Shown here: positions 17,224 to 25,125 of the stretch, in pieces
How the letters are laid out: the number at the start of each line of letters is the position of its first letter
Numbering within the stretch: position 1 is the first letter of the stretch
Assembly (NCBI RefSeq): GCF_014642405.1
Contig: NZ_BMIN01000005.1
Span: 146,727-210,726, forward strand
Direction: 5' to 3'
DNA length: 64,000 bases
Source: Pontibacillus salipaludis
GTDB lineage: Bacteria > Bacillota > Bacilli > Bacillales > BH030062
Made by a program: the position numbers and the translations under genes
The notes under the pieces: generated by a model
What the model was told of the DNA's origin: nothing
Seen by the model: the letters and a program-made list of their open reading frames with translations, nothing else
The model's database searches: none

Positions 17224-18795
17224 ATGACGAAAAAAAGACAACTGCTGGTTAGTAGTATGGTTATAGTAGTATTTATTGTAGTGGTTTCCATCTGGTATGT
17301 CCTGCAAAAAGAGGATCCAAAGCAGATAGAGGAAACAACTGAAGCGAGCCAGGCATCATACGACGAAACGTGGCGCCCTCAATTTCACTACACTCCAGCT
17401 AAAAACTGGATGAACGACCCGAACGGCATGGTTTACTATAAGGGAAAGTACCATTTGTTCTATCAACACAACCCTAAAGGGGACCAGTTCGGTAACATGA
17501 GCTGGGGGCATGCGGTGAGTGAAGATCTCATCCATTGGAAAGAGCTTGACGTAGCGATGGAGCCTGATGAAAATGGAATGATTTTTTCAGGAAGTGTTGT
17601 CGTGGATGAAGACAATACAAGCGGTCTCTTCCAAGGCGATGAGGGAGGGTTAATTGCTTATTATACAAGTGCTGGTGATGTCCAAGACCAGCGTCTGGCT
17701 TATAGTACAGACGAAGGAAAGACGTGGACGAAGTATGAAGGCAACCCTATTGTACCAAACCCAGGTATAAAAGATTTCCGTGACCCAGTCGTGATGTGGC
17801 ATGAGGATTCAGAGAAGTGGATTATGCTTCTTGTAGCTGGAGATAAAGTGATGTTTTACGGTTCTGATAATATGGTAGATTGGTCATATCTAAGCGAATT
17901 CGGTTCTGATCACGGCGCTCACGGTGGCGTATGGGAGACTCCTGAATTGTTCGAGTTGCCCGTTGATGGTAATCAGGATCAGAAGAAATGGGTGCTTCAG
18001 GTCGATATGAACCCAGGGAGCATTGCTGGTGGTTCAGGCGGCCAGTACTTCATTGGTGATTTTGACGGGAAAGAATTTAAACTGGATCGGGGTCAAACGG
18101 AAACGAAATGGACCGATTACGGGAAAGACTTTTATGCAACACAAGCTTTTAATAACATGGATAAAGTCATTTGGATTGCATGGATGAGTAATTGGCAATA
18201 TGCCGCTGACATCCCGACTTCTCCGTGGCGAGGGGCTATGAGTCTCCCGCGTGAAGTCAGCTTAACGACAAACGATCGTGGTGAGATGCTTCTCACTCAG
18301 CAACCGGTCAAAGAGTTGGATGATCTTCGCGGTGAAAAGTTGATTGAAATGGAGAACCGGACGCTTGATGGAAGCATGTCGCTTCCTGAATTTGATGAGC
18401 GCACGTATGAAATCGTGGCGACCTTCAGAGTAGATGAAGCGGATGAGTTCGGCTTTAAAGTCGCTCAAGGTGAAGGGGAAGAAACGATCGTAGGCTATGA
18501 TGATCAGAACAACTACCTCTTTACTGATCGCAACAACTCGGGAGTAACAGATTTCCATCCTGAATTTGGTGGCGTCTTCCGTGCACCGATGGAAGCGATG
18601 GATGGATACACGATTAAACTTCACATCTATGTGGACGAATCTTCTGTAGAAGTGTTCGGGAATAATGGACAGAAAGTGTTAACAAATCAGATTTTCCCGT
18701 CTGAAGGAAGTGATGATCTGTCGATTTATTCTTATGGAGGCAACGTTACGATTGAGTCGCTGGAGGTTTATGATTTAGAGTCTATGCATGAATAA
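17224..18795 (+). CDS. sacC: Membrane-anchored GH32 levanase/beta-fructosidase
   Basis: 523 residues. One N-terminal hydrophobic segment (about 8-27) without a clear cleavage site suggests an outward-facing membrane anchor. GH32 five-bladed propeller motifs: WMNDPNG with nucleophile Asp65, FSGSVVV, DFRDP with Asp187, and WETPELF with acid/base Glu238, where most family members have WECPD (Cys replaced by Thr). The C-terminal beta-sandwich ends about 515. It hydrolyses terminal fructose from levan, inulin or sucrose; next to a levansucrase it would recycle levan. RBS AGAGGTGAG precedes ATG at 17224. Confidence 0.92.
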   Translation: MTKKRQLLVSSMVIVVFIVVVSIWYVLQKEDPKQIEETTEASQASYDETWRPQFHYTPAKNWMNDPNGMVYYKGKYHLFYQHNPKGDQFGNMSWGHAVSEDLIHWKELDVAMEPDENGMIFSGSVVVDEDNTSGLFQGDEGGLIAYYTSAGDVQDQRLAYSTDEGKTWTKYEGNPIVPNPGIKDFRDPVVMWHEDSEKWIMLLVAGDKVMFYGSDNMVDWSYLSEFGSDHGAHGGVWETPELFELPVDGNQDQKKWVLQVDMNPGSIAGGSGGQYFIGDFDGKEFKLDRGQTETKWTDYGKDFYATQAFNNMDKVIWIAWMSNWQYAADIPTSPWRGAMSLPREVSLTTNDRGEMLLTQQPVKELDDLRGEKLIEMENRTLDGSMSLPEFDERTYEIVATFRVDEADEFGFKVAQGEGEETIVGYDDQNNYLFTDRNNSGVTDFHPEFGGVFRAPMEAMDGYTIKLHIYVDESSVEVFGNNGQKVLTNQIFPSEGSDDLSIYSYGGNVTIESLEVYDLESMHE

Positions 18796-18836
18796 AAAAA
18801 GAGCCTGGCTGCTTGGAGTAGCCGGGCTCTTTTTTG
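18794..18836 (+). terminator. Terminator of the levanase gene
   Basis: AAAAAAAGAGCCTGGCT / AGCCGGGCTCTTTTTT hairpin directly after the stop codon. Confidence 0.9.
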
Positions 18837-18849
18837 TTTGGTGATCGGC

Positions 18850-19262
18850 GATGGCTGGAAAACTTAGTATCATGGCCGGAATCTTGGGACGCACGGCCAG
18901 AAAGCAGCTTGGGACGTCCGGAATCCCGCGCCGCACGGCCAGAAAGCAGCTTAGGACGTCCGGAATCCTGCGCCGCACGGCCAGAAAGCAGCACATCACA
19001 GCCAGAATCCCGCGCCGCACGGCCAGAAAGCAGCGCACCACAGCCAGAACCCCGCGCCACACGGCCAGAAAGCAGCTTAGGACGTCCGGAATCCTGCGCC
19101 ACACGGCCAGAAAGCAGCTTAGGACGTCCGGAATCCCGCGCCGCACGGCCAGAAAGTAGCTTAGGACGTCCGGAATCCTGCGCCGCACGGCCAGAAAGCA
19201 GCGCACCACAGCCAGAACCCCGCGCCGCACGGTCAGAATGCGGAACACCACGCCCGAAATCC
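18850..19262. repeat. Period-21 intergenic array, family B (core CACGGCCAGAAAGCAGC)
   Basis: The GAA of the core occurs at 18858, 18879, 18900 and every 21 bases without exception to 19236 (19 copies), with a last one at 19256. Units alternate between CACGGCCAGAAAGCAGC and GGACGTCCGGAATCCTGC or CACAGCCAGAACCCCGC, giving a partial 42-base higher-order repeat. It is much more GC-rich than its surroundings. It lies behind the levanase terminator and before the convergent beta-lactamase-like gene. Since 21 is seven codons, long frames are open on both strands by accident of the period. Confidence 0.92.
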
Positions 19263-19289
19263 TACTCCAGATGAACGAAAAAGAACATC

Positions 19290-20075
19290 TCAATCATCTA
19301 AAAGGTGATCCACTACCAGTTGCCCTATGGAAGCAATCAGTTCACGACCTTCCTGGTTTCTAGCAAGATCATCAGTTAAAACAGCAGCGTAGACGGTTTC
19401 GCTTCTATATTTAAACACCCCCACGTCATGCTGAGCGCCTTCGAGTTCGCCTGTTTTGTGAAAGATCTCGATTTCTTTTGAGGATGTAAAAGAGCCGAGC
19501 ATGTCTTTAAATTGTTGGTTATATAAGATCTGTCTCATTGTCTTTTGTTCTTCTTTCGTAAAGAGTGGATGAGGTTCGTTGATGGCTAGAAAACATGTCA
19601 TCATATCTTGGGCGGTGGTGCGGTTCTCAAAGCCTTTCTCGATTGCGGAATGATCCATAAAGAAACGTTCTAGAGCTGAATCTTGGCAATCAAGTTGTTT
19701 CATGAGCGAATTCACACTTTCCATGCCGACAGCTTTTAACACTAGGTTAGCAGCCGTGTTGTCTGATACGATGATCATCAGTTCGATTAGCTGGCGTAAT
19801 GTGTAGTTTTGCTGTCCGGATAAATAATGAATCACCCCAGCGCCTCCGACTGACTCTGATGGGGAGATCGGGTGAGGATCATCAAGATTTAGTAACCCGT
19901 CTCGATCTTGGCGGAAGGCTTCCATCATGATGGGGACCTTAATGATGCTTGCTGCTCGGAACGGATGGTTATGATTGATCGAAACAATGGAACGATTGTT
20001 GAAGAGAATGGAGACTGATGCTGAGGCAGTTGTTTTCGTAATAAGGTTATCTATTTTGTTATGTATACTGTTCAT
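19290..20075 (-). CDS. Class A beta-lactamase-like serine hydrolase without signal peptide
   Basis: 261 residues with the serine penicillin-recognising fold: SIIK (SxxK, near residue 43), SDN near 104 and HKTGE (KTG, near 207). There is no signal peptide or lipobox, so the protein looks cytoplasmic. In the omega-loop region (FMDHSAIEKGFENRTTAQDM) I cannot place the ExxLN motif that carries the deacylating Glu166 of class A beta-lactamases, so penicillin hydrolysis is doubtful. The start ATG at 20075 lacks a strong RBS. It converges on the levanase across array B. Confidence 0.8.
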   Translation of the reverse strand: MNSIHNKIDNLITKTTASASVSILFNNRSIVSINHNHPFRAASIIKVPIMMEAFRQDRDGLLNLDDPHPISPSESVGGAGVIHYLSGQQNYTLRQLIELMIIVSDNTAANLVLKAVGMESVNSLMKQLDCQDSALERFFMDHSAIEKGFENRTTAQDMMTCFLAINEPHPLFTKEEQKTMRQILYNQQFKDMLGSFTSSKEIEIFHKTGELEGAQHDVGVFKYRSETVYAAVLTDDLARNQEGRELIASIGQLVVDHLLDD

Positions 20076-20263
20076 TAGCGTTCACCTGCACTTTTTAGGA
20101 GAGTTTAATCAAGATGTGATCCTTTTTACCATATCAGATGATCGTAACCTATGGCTAGGTAAGGGAACACAATCGGGTCTTAAAATTGTCAGAATTTGCA
20201 GAAATTCGTCGCACGGTTTAGGTTGCTTAGTCATATGGGCTAATATATAATCAAGTCAACAAA

Positions 20264-20279
20264 TTGAAAACGGTTTCAA
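20264..20279. promoter_or_regulatory. LacI-type operator 1
   Basis: TTGAAAACGGTTTCAA, a 16-base near-palindrome of LacI/CcpA type, 68 bases upstream of operator 2 and 100 bases before the regulator start. Spacing suits looping or promoter occlusion (autoregulation). Confidence 0.75.
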
Positions 20280-20331
20280 AAAGTGGTTCAGTACATATGC
20301 CTACGTTTTGAATCTTTTATTCTAGTCATTT

Positions 20332-20347
20332 TTGAAACCGATTTCAA
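20332..20347. promoter_or_regulatory. LacI-type operator 2
   Basis: TTGAAACCGATTTCAA, the same pattern as operator 1 (TTGAAAMCGRTTTCAA), 33 bases before the regulator start. A looser third copy, ATGAAAGCGGATTCAA, lies at 21400-21415 before the binding-protein gene and also resembles a CcpA cre site. Confidence 0.78.
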
Positions 20348-20379
20348 AAAGTCTTCTCCCACAGAAAGGGGGGGTGGTT

Positions 20380-21390
20380 ATGGTTACAATTGATGATGTG
20401 GCGAAACGGGCAGGGTTATCTAAATCTACCGTTTCAAGAGTGATTAACGACTACCCGCACGTATCCATTAAGAAAAAAGAGAAAGTGTTTGAAGCGATGA
20501 AGGAACTCGGATACGTTCCCAACTCATCGGCGAGGAGCTTGCGAAATAAGAAAACACAAATGATTGCAGTTCTAGTACCCCGAATCATGAACCCATTCTT
20601 CGGCCAGTTGGCAGAATCGATGGAAATACAAGCAGCGAAACATGGCTACCAACTATTAATCTGTCAGACGATGTACTCGAAAGAAACTGAGCTTAAGCAT
20701 TTGGAGCTTTTAAAAATGAGGCAAGTTGATGGCATGATCTTAACGTCAATCGAGAACGAATGGGACGTAGTGAAAGAGTATTTATCCTATGGCCCGATGA
20801 TTCTTTGTAATGAGTTTGAGGAGGAGGCTACGATCCCTACTGTTAAGTTCGATCAGATTCACGGGGGATACGTTGCGACAAAACACTTGATCAGGCAGGG
20901 GCACAAGAAGATTGCCTACTGCACAGGTGGGCAGAAGAGTAACGTGGGCCAGCATCGTCGAAGGGGATTTAATCTTGCGTTACAAGAATATCATTTATCT
21001 TTTGATGAGCGGTATGGATTTTATGACGCGTTTTCTATTGAAGATGGCATCCGTATTTTTAAACACATTCATCAGATGCCAGATCCACCTACCGCTGTCT
21101 TCACAGGAAGTGATGAAGTAGCAGCAGGGATTATTACAGGAGCAAAGGAATATGGGGTGAGCGTTCCTGAAGCGTTAGCTGTCATCGGTTTTGACAATCA
21201 GGTGATTACAAAACTGATGGACCCGAAGATTTCAACGGTAGAACAGCCGATTCCTTTTTTAGCGAAAAGGGCGGTTGAAGTTATGGTAGATCGAATTTCT
21301 CATAAAGGGAACGACCAAGAAGTGTATGAGTATCCACTAGAGTTAATTATCAGAGAGTCAACAGTCAGTCCAATCCGGGCTGTTGAATAA
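20380..21390 (+). CDS. LacI family transcriptional regulator of the alpha-glucoside operon
   Basis: 336 residues. The N-terminal helix-turn-helix is VTIDDVAKRAGLSKSTVSRV with hinge helix VPNSSARSLR, followed by a periplasmic-binding-protein-like sugar domain (AVLVPRIMNPFFGQLAESME, AVIGFDNQ). ATG at 20380 is chosen over an upstream frame start because AGAAAGGGGG lies just before it; the longer frame would start inside operator 2. It heads an operon with an ABC sugar importer and oligo-1,6-glucosidase, so an alpha-glucoside is the likely inducer. Confidence 0.92.
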   Translation: MVTIDDVAKRAGLSKSTVSRVINDYPHVSIKKKEKVFEAMKELGYVPNSSARSLRNKKTQMIAVLVPRIMNPFFGQLAESMEIQAAKHGYQLLICQTMYSKETELKHLELLKMRQVDGMILTSIENEWDVVKEYLSYGPMILCNEFEEEATIPTVKFDQIHGGYVATKHLIRQGHKKIAYCTGGQKSNVGQHRRRGFNLALQEYHLSFDERYGFYDAFSIEDGIRIFKHIHQMPDPPTAVFTGSDEVAAGIITGAKEYGVSVPEALAVIGFDNQVITKLMDPKISTVEQPIPFLAKRAVEVMVDRISHKGNDQEVYEYPLELIIRESTVSPIRAVE

Positions 21391-21399
21391 ATCGCTTTT

Positions 21400-21415
21400 A
21401 TGAAAGCGGATTCAA
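21400..21415 (+). promoter_or_regulatory. cre-like or third LacI operator before the binding-protein gene
   Basis: TGAAAGCGGATTCA at 21401-21414 matches the CcpA consensus TGWNANCGNTNWCA at all but one defined position and also resembles the two LacI operators. It lies 22 bases before the binding-protein start, which would fit carbon catabolite control. Confidence 0.5.
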
Positions 21416-21435
21416 AACTAAGGGGAGGTCTTTTG

Positions 21436-22785
21436 ATGAAAATGAAGCACTGGTTGTTGTCGCTTATGTTGGTGTTTGTGTTGGCCCTTGCAGCTTGTGG
21501 TGGAGATGATGATACAACATCGTCTACGGATAATGAAGATGATTCTACAACGGAAGAAACAGACACATCTTCAGACAATAGCGAAGAAGAAGCTGAAGGA
21601 TCTGATGAAGTTGTAACACTTGTTTATGCACGCGGGCAAGACTCTACAGAAGGCACAAATAAAATCATAGAAGCCTTCAATGAGCAACATCCGAACATTC
21701 AAGTGGAATTTCGTGAAATGCCTTCTGATACAGGGCAACAGCACGATCAATATGTAACGATGTTAAACGCTGAGTCATCTGAGATTGATGTTATGGACTT
21801 GGATGTTGTATGGCCAGCTGAGTTCGCACAAGCTGGGTACGTGCTTCCGCTTGACCGTTTCTTACAAAAAGACGGCATCAATACAGATGATTACAACCAG
21901 GGAGCTCTATCTGCATCGTCCTTTAACGGAAAGCAGTGGGCACTGCCGAAGTTTATCGATACAGGACTATTATTCTATCGTACAGATATTATCTCTGAAG
22001 ACCAAGTACCAACGACTTGGGATGAGCTAATTGTTTCTGCTAAAGAGAACAAGGGAGCAGAAGGGACAGAGTTTGGATACTTAATGCAAGCGAAACAATA
22101 CGAAGGACTTGTATGTAACGCGATTGAATTCATTGCTTCATATGGCGGCTCCATCCTGAATGAAGACGGTGAAGTCGTAGTAAACAGCCCGGAAACGATT
22201 AAAGGAATTGAGAAAATGGTAGAAGTCGCTTCTTCTGATTTCGTTCCTGGAAACGTAACAACGTTTACGGAAGTTGAATCTCACACAGCCTTTATTGAAG
22301 GACAGTCTCCGTTCATTCGTAACTGGCCTTACCAATGGAATCTAGCAAACGATGAAAATGAATCGAACATCGTTGGAAACATCGGAGTGGCACCACTTCC
22401 AGCAGGTGATGCAGGTTCTGCAGCAGCACTTGGTGGCTGGATGACTGCGATCAACAAATACTCTGAGCATCCACAAGAAGCTTGGGAATTCGTTAAGTTT
22501 ATGACAGGTCCAGAAGGTCAGAAGATCTCTGCCATTCATGGTGGCTTAGCGCCAACACTTCCAGCTCTATTTGAAGACGAAGAAGTGCTTGAAGCGAATC
22601 CGTTCTTTAAACAAGAAGGTTTCCAGAATGGACTTGAAGCAGCTGTTTCTCGTCCAGTAGCGCCAAACTATCCAGAAGTATCTGAAATCATTCAAATCAA
22701 CGTATCAAAAGCGATTGCTGGAGAGGTTACTCCAGAAGAAGCAGCAGCCAATATGGAAAAAGAATTAAAAGAAGTGATGCAGTAA
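21436..22785 (+). CDS. ABC transporter sugar-binding lipoprotein (family 1)
   Basis: 449 residues with a lipoprotein signal: MKMKHWLLSLMLVFVLA then lipobox LAAC, followed by an acidic Ser/Thr/Glu/Asp linker (about 20-65). The rest has the MalE/UgpB pattern (IIEAFNEQHPNIQVEF, MDLDVVWPAEFAQAGYVLPL, ALGGWMTAINKYS, AWEFVKFM). It captures a sugar, probably an alpha-glucoside, for the two permeases that follow. ATG at 21436 has GGGGAGG upstream. A stable hairpin after the gene would favour more binding protein than permease. Confidence 0.92.
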   Translation: MKMKHWLLSLMLVFVLALAACGGDDDTTSSTDNEDDSTTEETDTSSDNSEEEAEGSDEVVTLVYARGQDSTEGTNKIIEAFNEQHPNIQVEFREMPSDTGQQHDQYVTMLNAESSEIDVMDLDVVWPAEFAQAGYVLPLDRFLQKDGINTDDYNQGALSASSFNGKQWALPKFIDTGLLFYRTDIISEDQVPTTWDELIVSAKENKGAEGTEFGYLMQAKQYEGLVCNAIEFIASYGGSILNEDGEVVVNSPETIKGIEKMVEVASSDFVPGNVTTFTEVESHTAFIEGQSPFIRNWPYQWNLANDENESNIVGNIGVAPLPAGDAGSAAALGGWMTAINKYSEHPQEAWEFVKFMTGPEGQKISAIHGGLAPTLPALFEDEEVLEANPFFKQEGFQNGLEAAVSRPVAPNYPEVSEIIQINVSKAIAGEVTPEEAAANMEKELKEVMQ

Positions 22786-22807
22786 GTCCATTCAGAGAGA
22801 TGAAGAT

Positions 22808-22880
22808 AAGGGCGACTCTTTCTTCCAACTTTATAAATGACAGTCGTTTATATCGTAGGAGGGAGGAGTGCCCTTTTTTA
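22808..22880 (+). terminator. Intercistronic hairpin between binding protein and permease genes
   Basis: AAGGGCGACTC at 22808-22818 pairs with GAGTGCCCTT at 22866-22875 and an inner hairpin TATAAA / TTTATA lies between; TTTTTT follows. Probably a partial terminator or 3' stabiliser setting a high binding-protein to permease ratio. Confidence 0.7.
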
Positions 22881-22920
22881 CTCTCCTGAACCCTTTAGGG
22901 CAATAAAGGAGGAGGTAGTC

Positions 22921-24267
22921 GTGTCGACTCGGCTGAAAACGTCAAAGCAGGATGTCACCACGAAGGTAAATGATTCAAAGAAGAAAGAGAGAAGAATGGG
23001 TTACCTTTTAGTTGCTCCGTCGTTAATTCTTATATTGGCCATAGCGATTTGGCCAGTTATGCAATCCTTTTATTTCAGCTTGTTTGATTATCGATTAAAT
23101 GACCCAACGAAGTCTAGCATTCATTTAGATTATACGCTTGATCTTGAGAGGTATTTGAATAACCAGCCCTTCTTAGTCAGTGCGCTTGACCAAGAGATTG
23201 ATGATGCACCACCTGAAGTTCAAACCCAACTCCAGGAAATGAAAGCAGAGTTAACGGAGTTTGATAAGCAGTTAAAAGCTCAGGACGGTGTGGCAGGTCC
23301 TTATGAAGAGGTGGATGAACTCCTTTTCAACTTTGAAGTTCCAAGTGAGGATCTTAAGTTTGTGGAGATTGATCGATCATTCGGACAGGAGTTTGATGAA
23401 GAGTTTGCTTCTATTAATGAAGAACTAAATACGTTGCAGGATGAAGGCGTCTTGCAGCAAGGAGACAAGCTCACAGGACTCTCGAATGCTTTACTTAAAA
23501 CGGTCGTGGAGTCAAACTTTATCGGTCTCGACCATTATAAAAATAGCTTAACAGAAAAGCGTATGTGGGTCTCCCTTATGAATACAGGGGTATTCACTGT
23601 CATTTCCGTAGGATTTGAGCTTGTCCTAGGTATGGGGATTGCCCTTCTTATTAATAAAGCATTCTTCGGTCGTGGTATGGTGCGGGCCGCGATTCTAATA
23701 CCATGGGCGATTCCGACGGCTGTATCCGCTAAAATGTGGGGCTTTCTTTACGATGGTCAAAACGGGATTATTGCTAAATTCTTTGCTGATATAGGCCTTA
23801 TCGATCAAATGAGTACGCTTTTGACTACTCCATTTGGGTCGATGGCGGCGGTTATTTTAACAGACGTTTGGAAGACAACACCTTATATGGCCCTCCTTTT
23901 ACTAGCTGGGCTACAAACCATTCCTGGTTCCTTGTATGAAGCATCTTCGATTGATGGAGCGAGCAAATGGAAGCAATTCACGCAAATCACCCTCCCGCTT
24001 CTTAAATCGAGCATTCTTGTCGCATTGTTGTTCCGTACGCTCGATGCCTTCCGGGTTTTTGATTTAATTTATGTATTAACAGGTGGAGGACCAGCGAATG
24101 CGACAGAAACAATCTCCATCTTCTCTTATAAAGTCATGTTTGCTCAAACGAACTTTGGAGAAGGTTCGGCGCTTGCGGTCATCGTGTTTATCTGTGTAGC
24201 GATTATCTCAATGATTTACATTAAATTCTTAGGCTCAGACTTACTTGGAGACGGAGCGAAAAAATAA
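22921..24267 (+). CDS. ABC sugar permease, MalF type, with large extracellular insert
   Basis: 448 residues from GTG at 22921 (AAAGGAGG 8 bases upstream; the longer frame from 22837 is unlikely). After a basic N-terminus, membrane segment 1 (about 28-50) is followed by an insert of about 125 residues rich in Glu, Asp, Gln and Leu, with heptad-like stretches (QTQLQEMKAELTEFDKQLKA). Five more membrane segments follow and the EAA loop EASSIDGASKWKQFTQITLP for ATPase contact. The insert resembles the P2 loop of E. coli MalF in place but is more helical and acidic. No ATPase gene is in this operon, so a shared MsmX-type ATPase is likely. Confidence 0.9.
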   Translation: MSTRLKTSKQDVTTKVNDSKKKERRMGYLLVAPSLILILAIAIWPVMQSFYFSLFDYRLNDPTKSSIHLDYTLDLERYLNNQPFLVSALDQEIDDAPPEVQTQLQEMKAELTEFDKQLKAQDGVAGPYEEVDELLFNFEVPSEDLKFVEIDRSFGQEFDEEFASINEELNTLQDEGVLQQGDKLTGLSNALLKTVVESNFIGLDHYKNSLTEKRMWVSLMNTGVFTVISVGFELVLGMGIALLINKAFFGRGMVRAAILIPWAIPTAVSAKMWGFLYDGQNGIIAKFFADIGLIDQMSTLLTTPFGSMAAVILTDVWKTTPYMALLLLAGLQTIPGSLYEASSIDGASKWKQFTQITLPLLKSSILVALLFRTLDAFRVFDLIYVLTGGGPANATETISIFSYKVMFAQTNFGEGSALAVIVFICVAIISMIYIKFLGSDLLGDGAKK

Positions 24268-24279
24268 GGAGTGATCAGG

Positions 24280-25107
24280 ATGCAGAAAAAAGCAGGGGTA
24301 GGCTTTTACCTATTCTTAGCGGTATTTATTTTCATCATCATGTTCCCGTTTCTGTGGATCTTATTGAGCTCCGTCAAACCGGTAGCTGAATTATTTGGTG
24401 ATGAAGCGTTCAATTGGTTTACAAGCAATCCAACGGTTGAGAACTATGTGTCTGTTTTTGTGAACTATCCGTTCTTGAAATACTTATGGAACAGTACTGT
24501 CGTAGCGACGATTACCACCGTTTATACCGTTTTTGTCGCAGCATTTGCAGCGTACGCGATTGCGCGTCTTGAATTCCCTGGAAAAACCGTCATTCTTGGC
24601 GTCGTATTATCTGTCTCGATGTTTCCGCAAATTGCAACGATTTCGCCGATCTATATTTTTATGAAGAATTTGGGTTTAACGAATAGTTACCTCGGGTTAA
24701 TTATTCCATATACGACCTTTGCATTACCTTTATCGATCTGGTTACTCGTTACGTTTTTCCGTAAGATCCCGTTCGATTTAGAAGAGTCTGCGAAAATGGA
24801 CGGTGCGTCTATGATGCAGACGTATTTCAAGATTATTTTGCCACTGGCTGTGCCGGGAATTTTTACGACAGCAATCTTAGTGTTCATAGCAGCATGGAAC
24901 GAGTTTCTGTTTGCTTTAACGATTAATACAGCTGAAAGTCATAAGACAGTGCCGGTTGGTATTGGCATGTTCCAGGGACAGTACACGATTCCTTGGGGAG
25001 AGATTACTGCGGCAACGGTTATTGTGACGGTTCCGCTTGTCATTATGGTGCTGTTATTCCAGCGTCGAATCGTATCTGGTCTGACTTCAGGTGCTGTAAA
25101 AGAATAA
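24280..25107 (+). CDS. ABC sugar permease, MalG type
   Basis: 275 residues, six membrane segments, EAA loop EESAKMDGASMMQTYFKIIL. ATG at 24280 is preferred to GTG at 24271 because AAGGAGTG overlaps the GTG. It lies 12 bases after the MalF-type gene and forms the heterodimeric channel with it. The final helix ends in QRRIVSGLTSGAVKE, typical of MalG relatives. Confidence 0.94.
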   Translation: MQKKAGVGFYLFLAVFIFIIMFPFLWILLSSVKPVAELFGDEAFNWFTSNPTVENYVSVFVNYPFLKYLWNSTVVATITTVYTVFVAAFAAYAIARLEFPGKTVILGVVLSVSMFPQIATISPIYIFMKNLGLTNSYLGLIIPYTTFALPLSIWLLVTFFRKIPFDLEESAKMDGASMMQTYFKIILPLAVPGIFTTAILVFIAAWNEFLFALTINTAESHKTVPVGIGMFQGQYTIPWGEITAATVIVTVPLVIMVLLFQRRIVSGLTSGAVKE

Positions 25108-25125
25108 AAGAGGGGGATTTAAGAA

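Noticed and set aside
18834-19274. A 146-codon plus-strand frame and a 172-codon minus-strand frame with seven-residue repeats
   Set aside because: They lack a ribosome binding site, start in or next to a terminator, and are open only because the DNA repeat is exactly 21 bases. Sister arrays with mixed 20/21 spacing cannot be coding.
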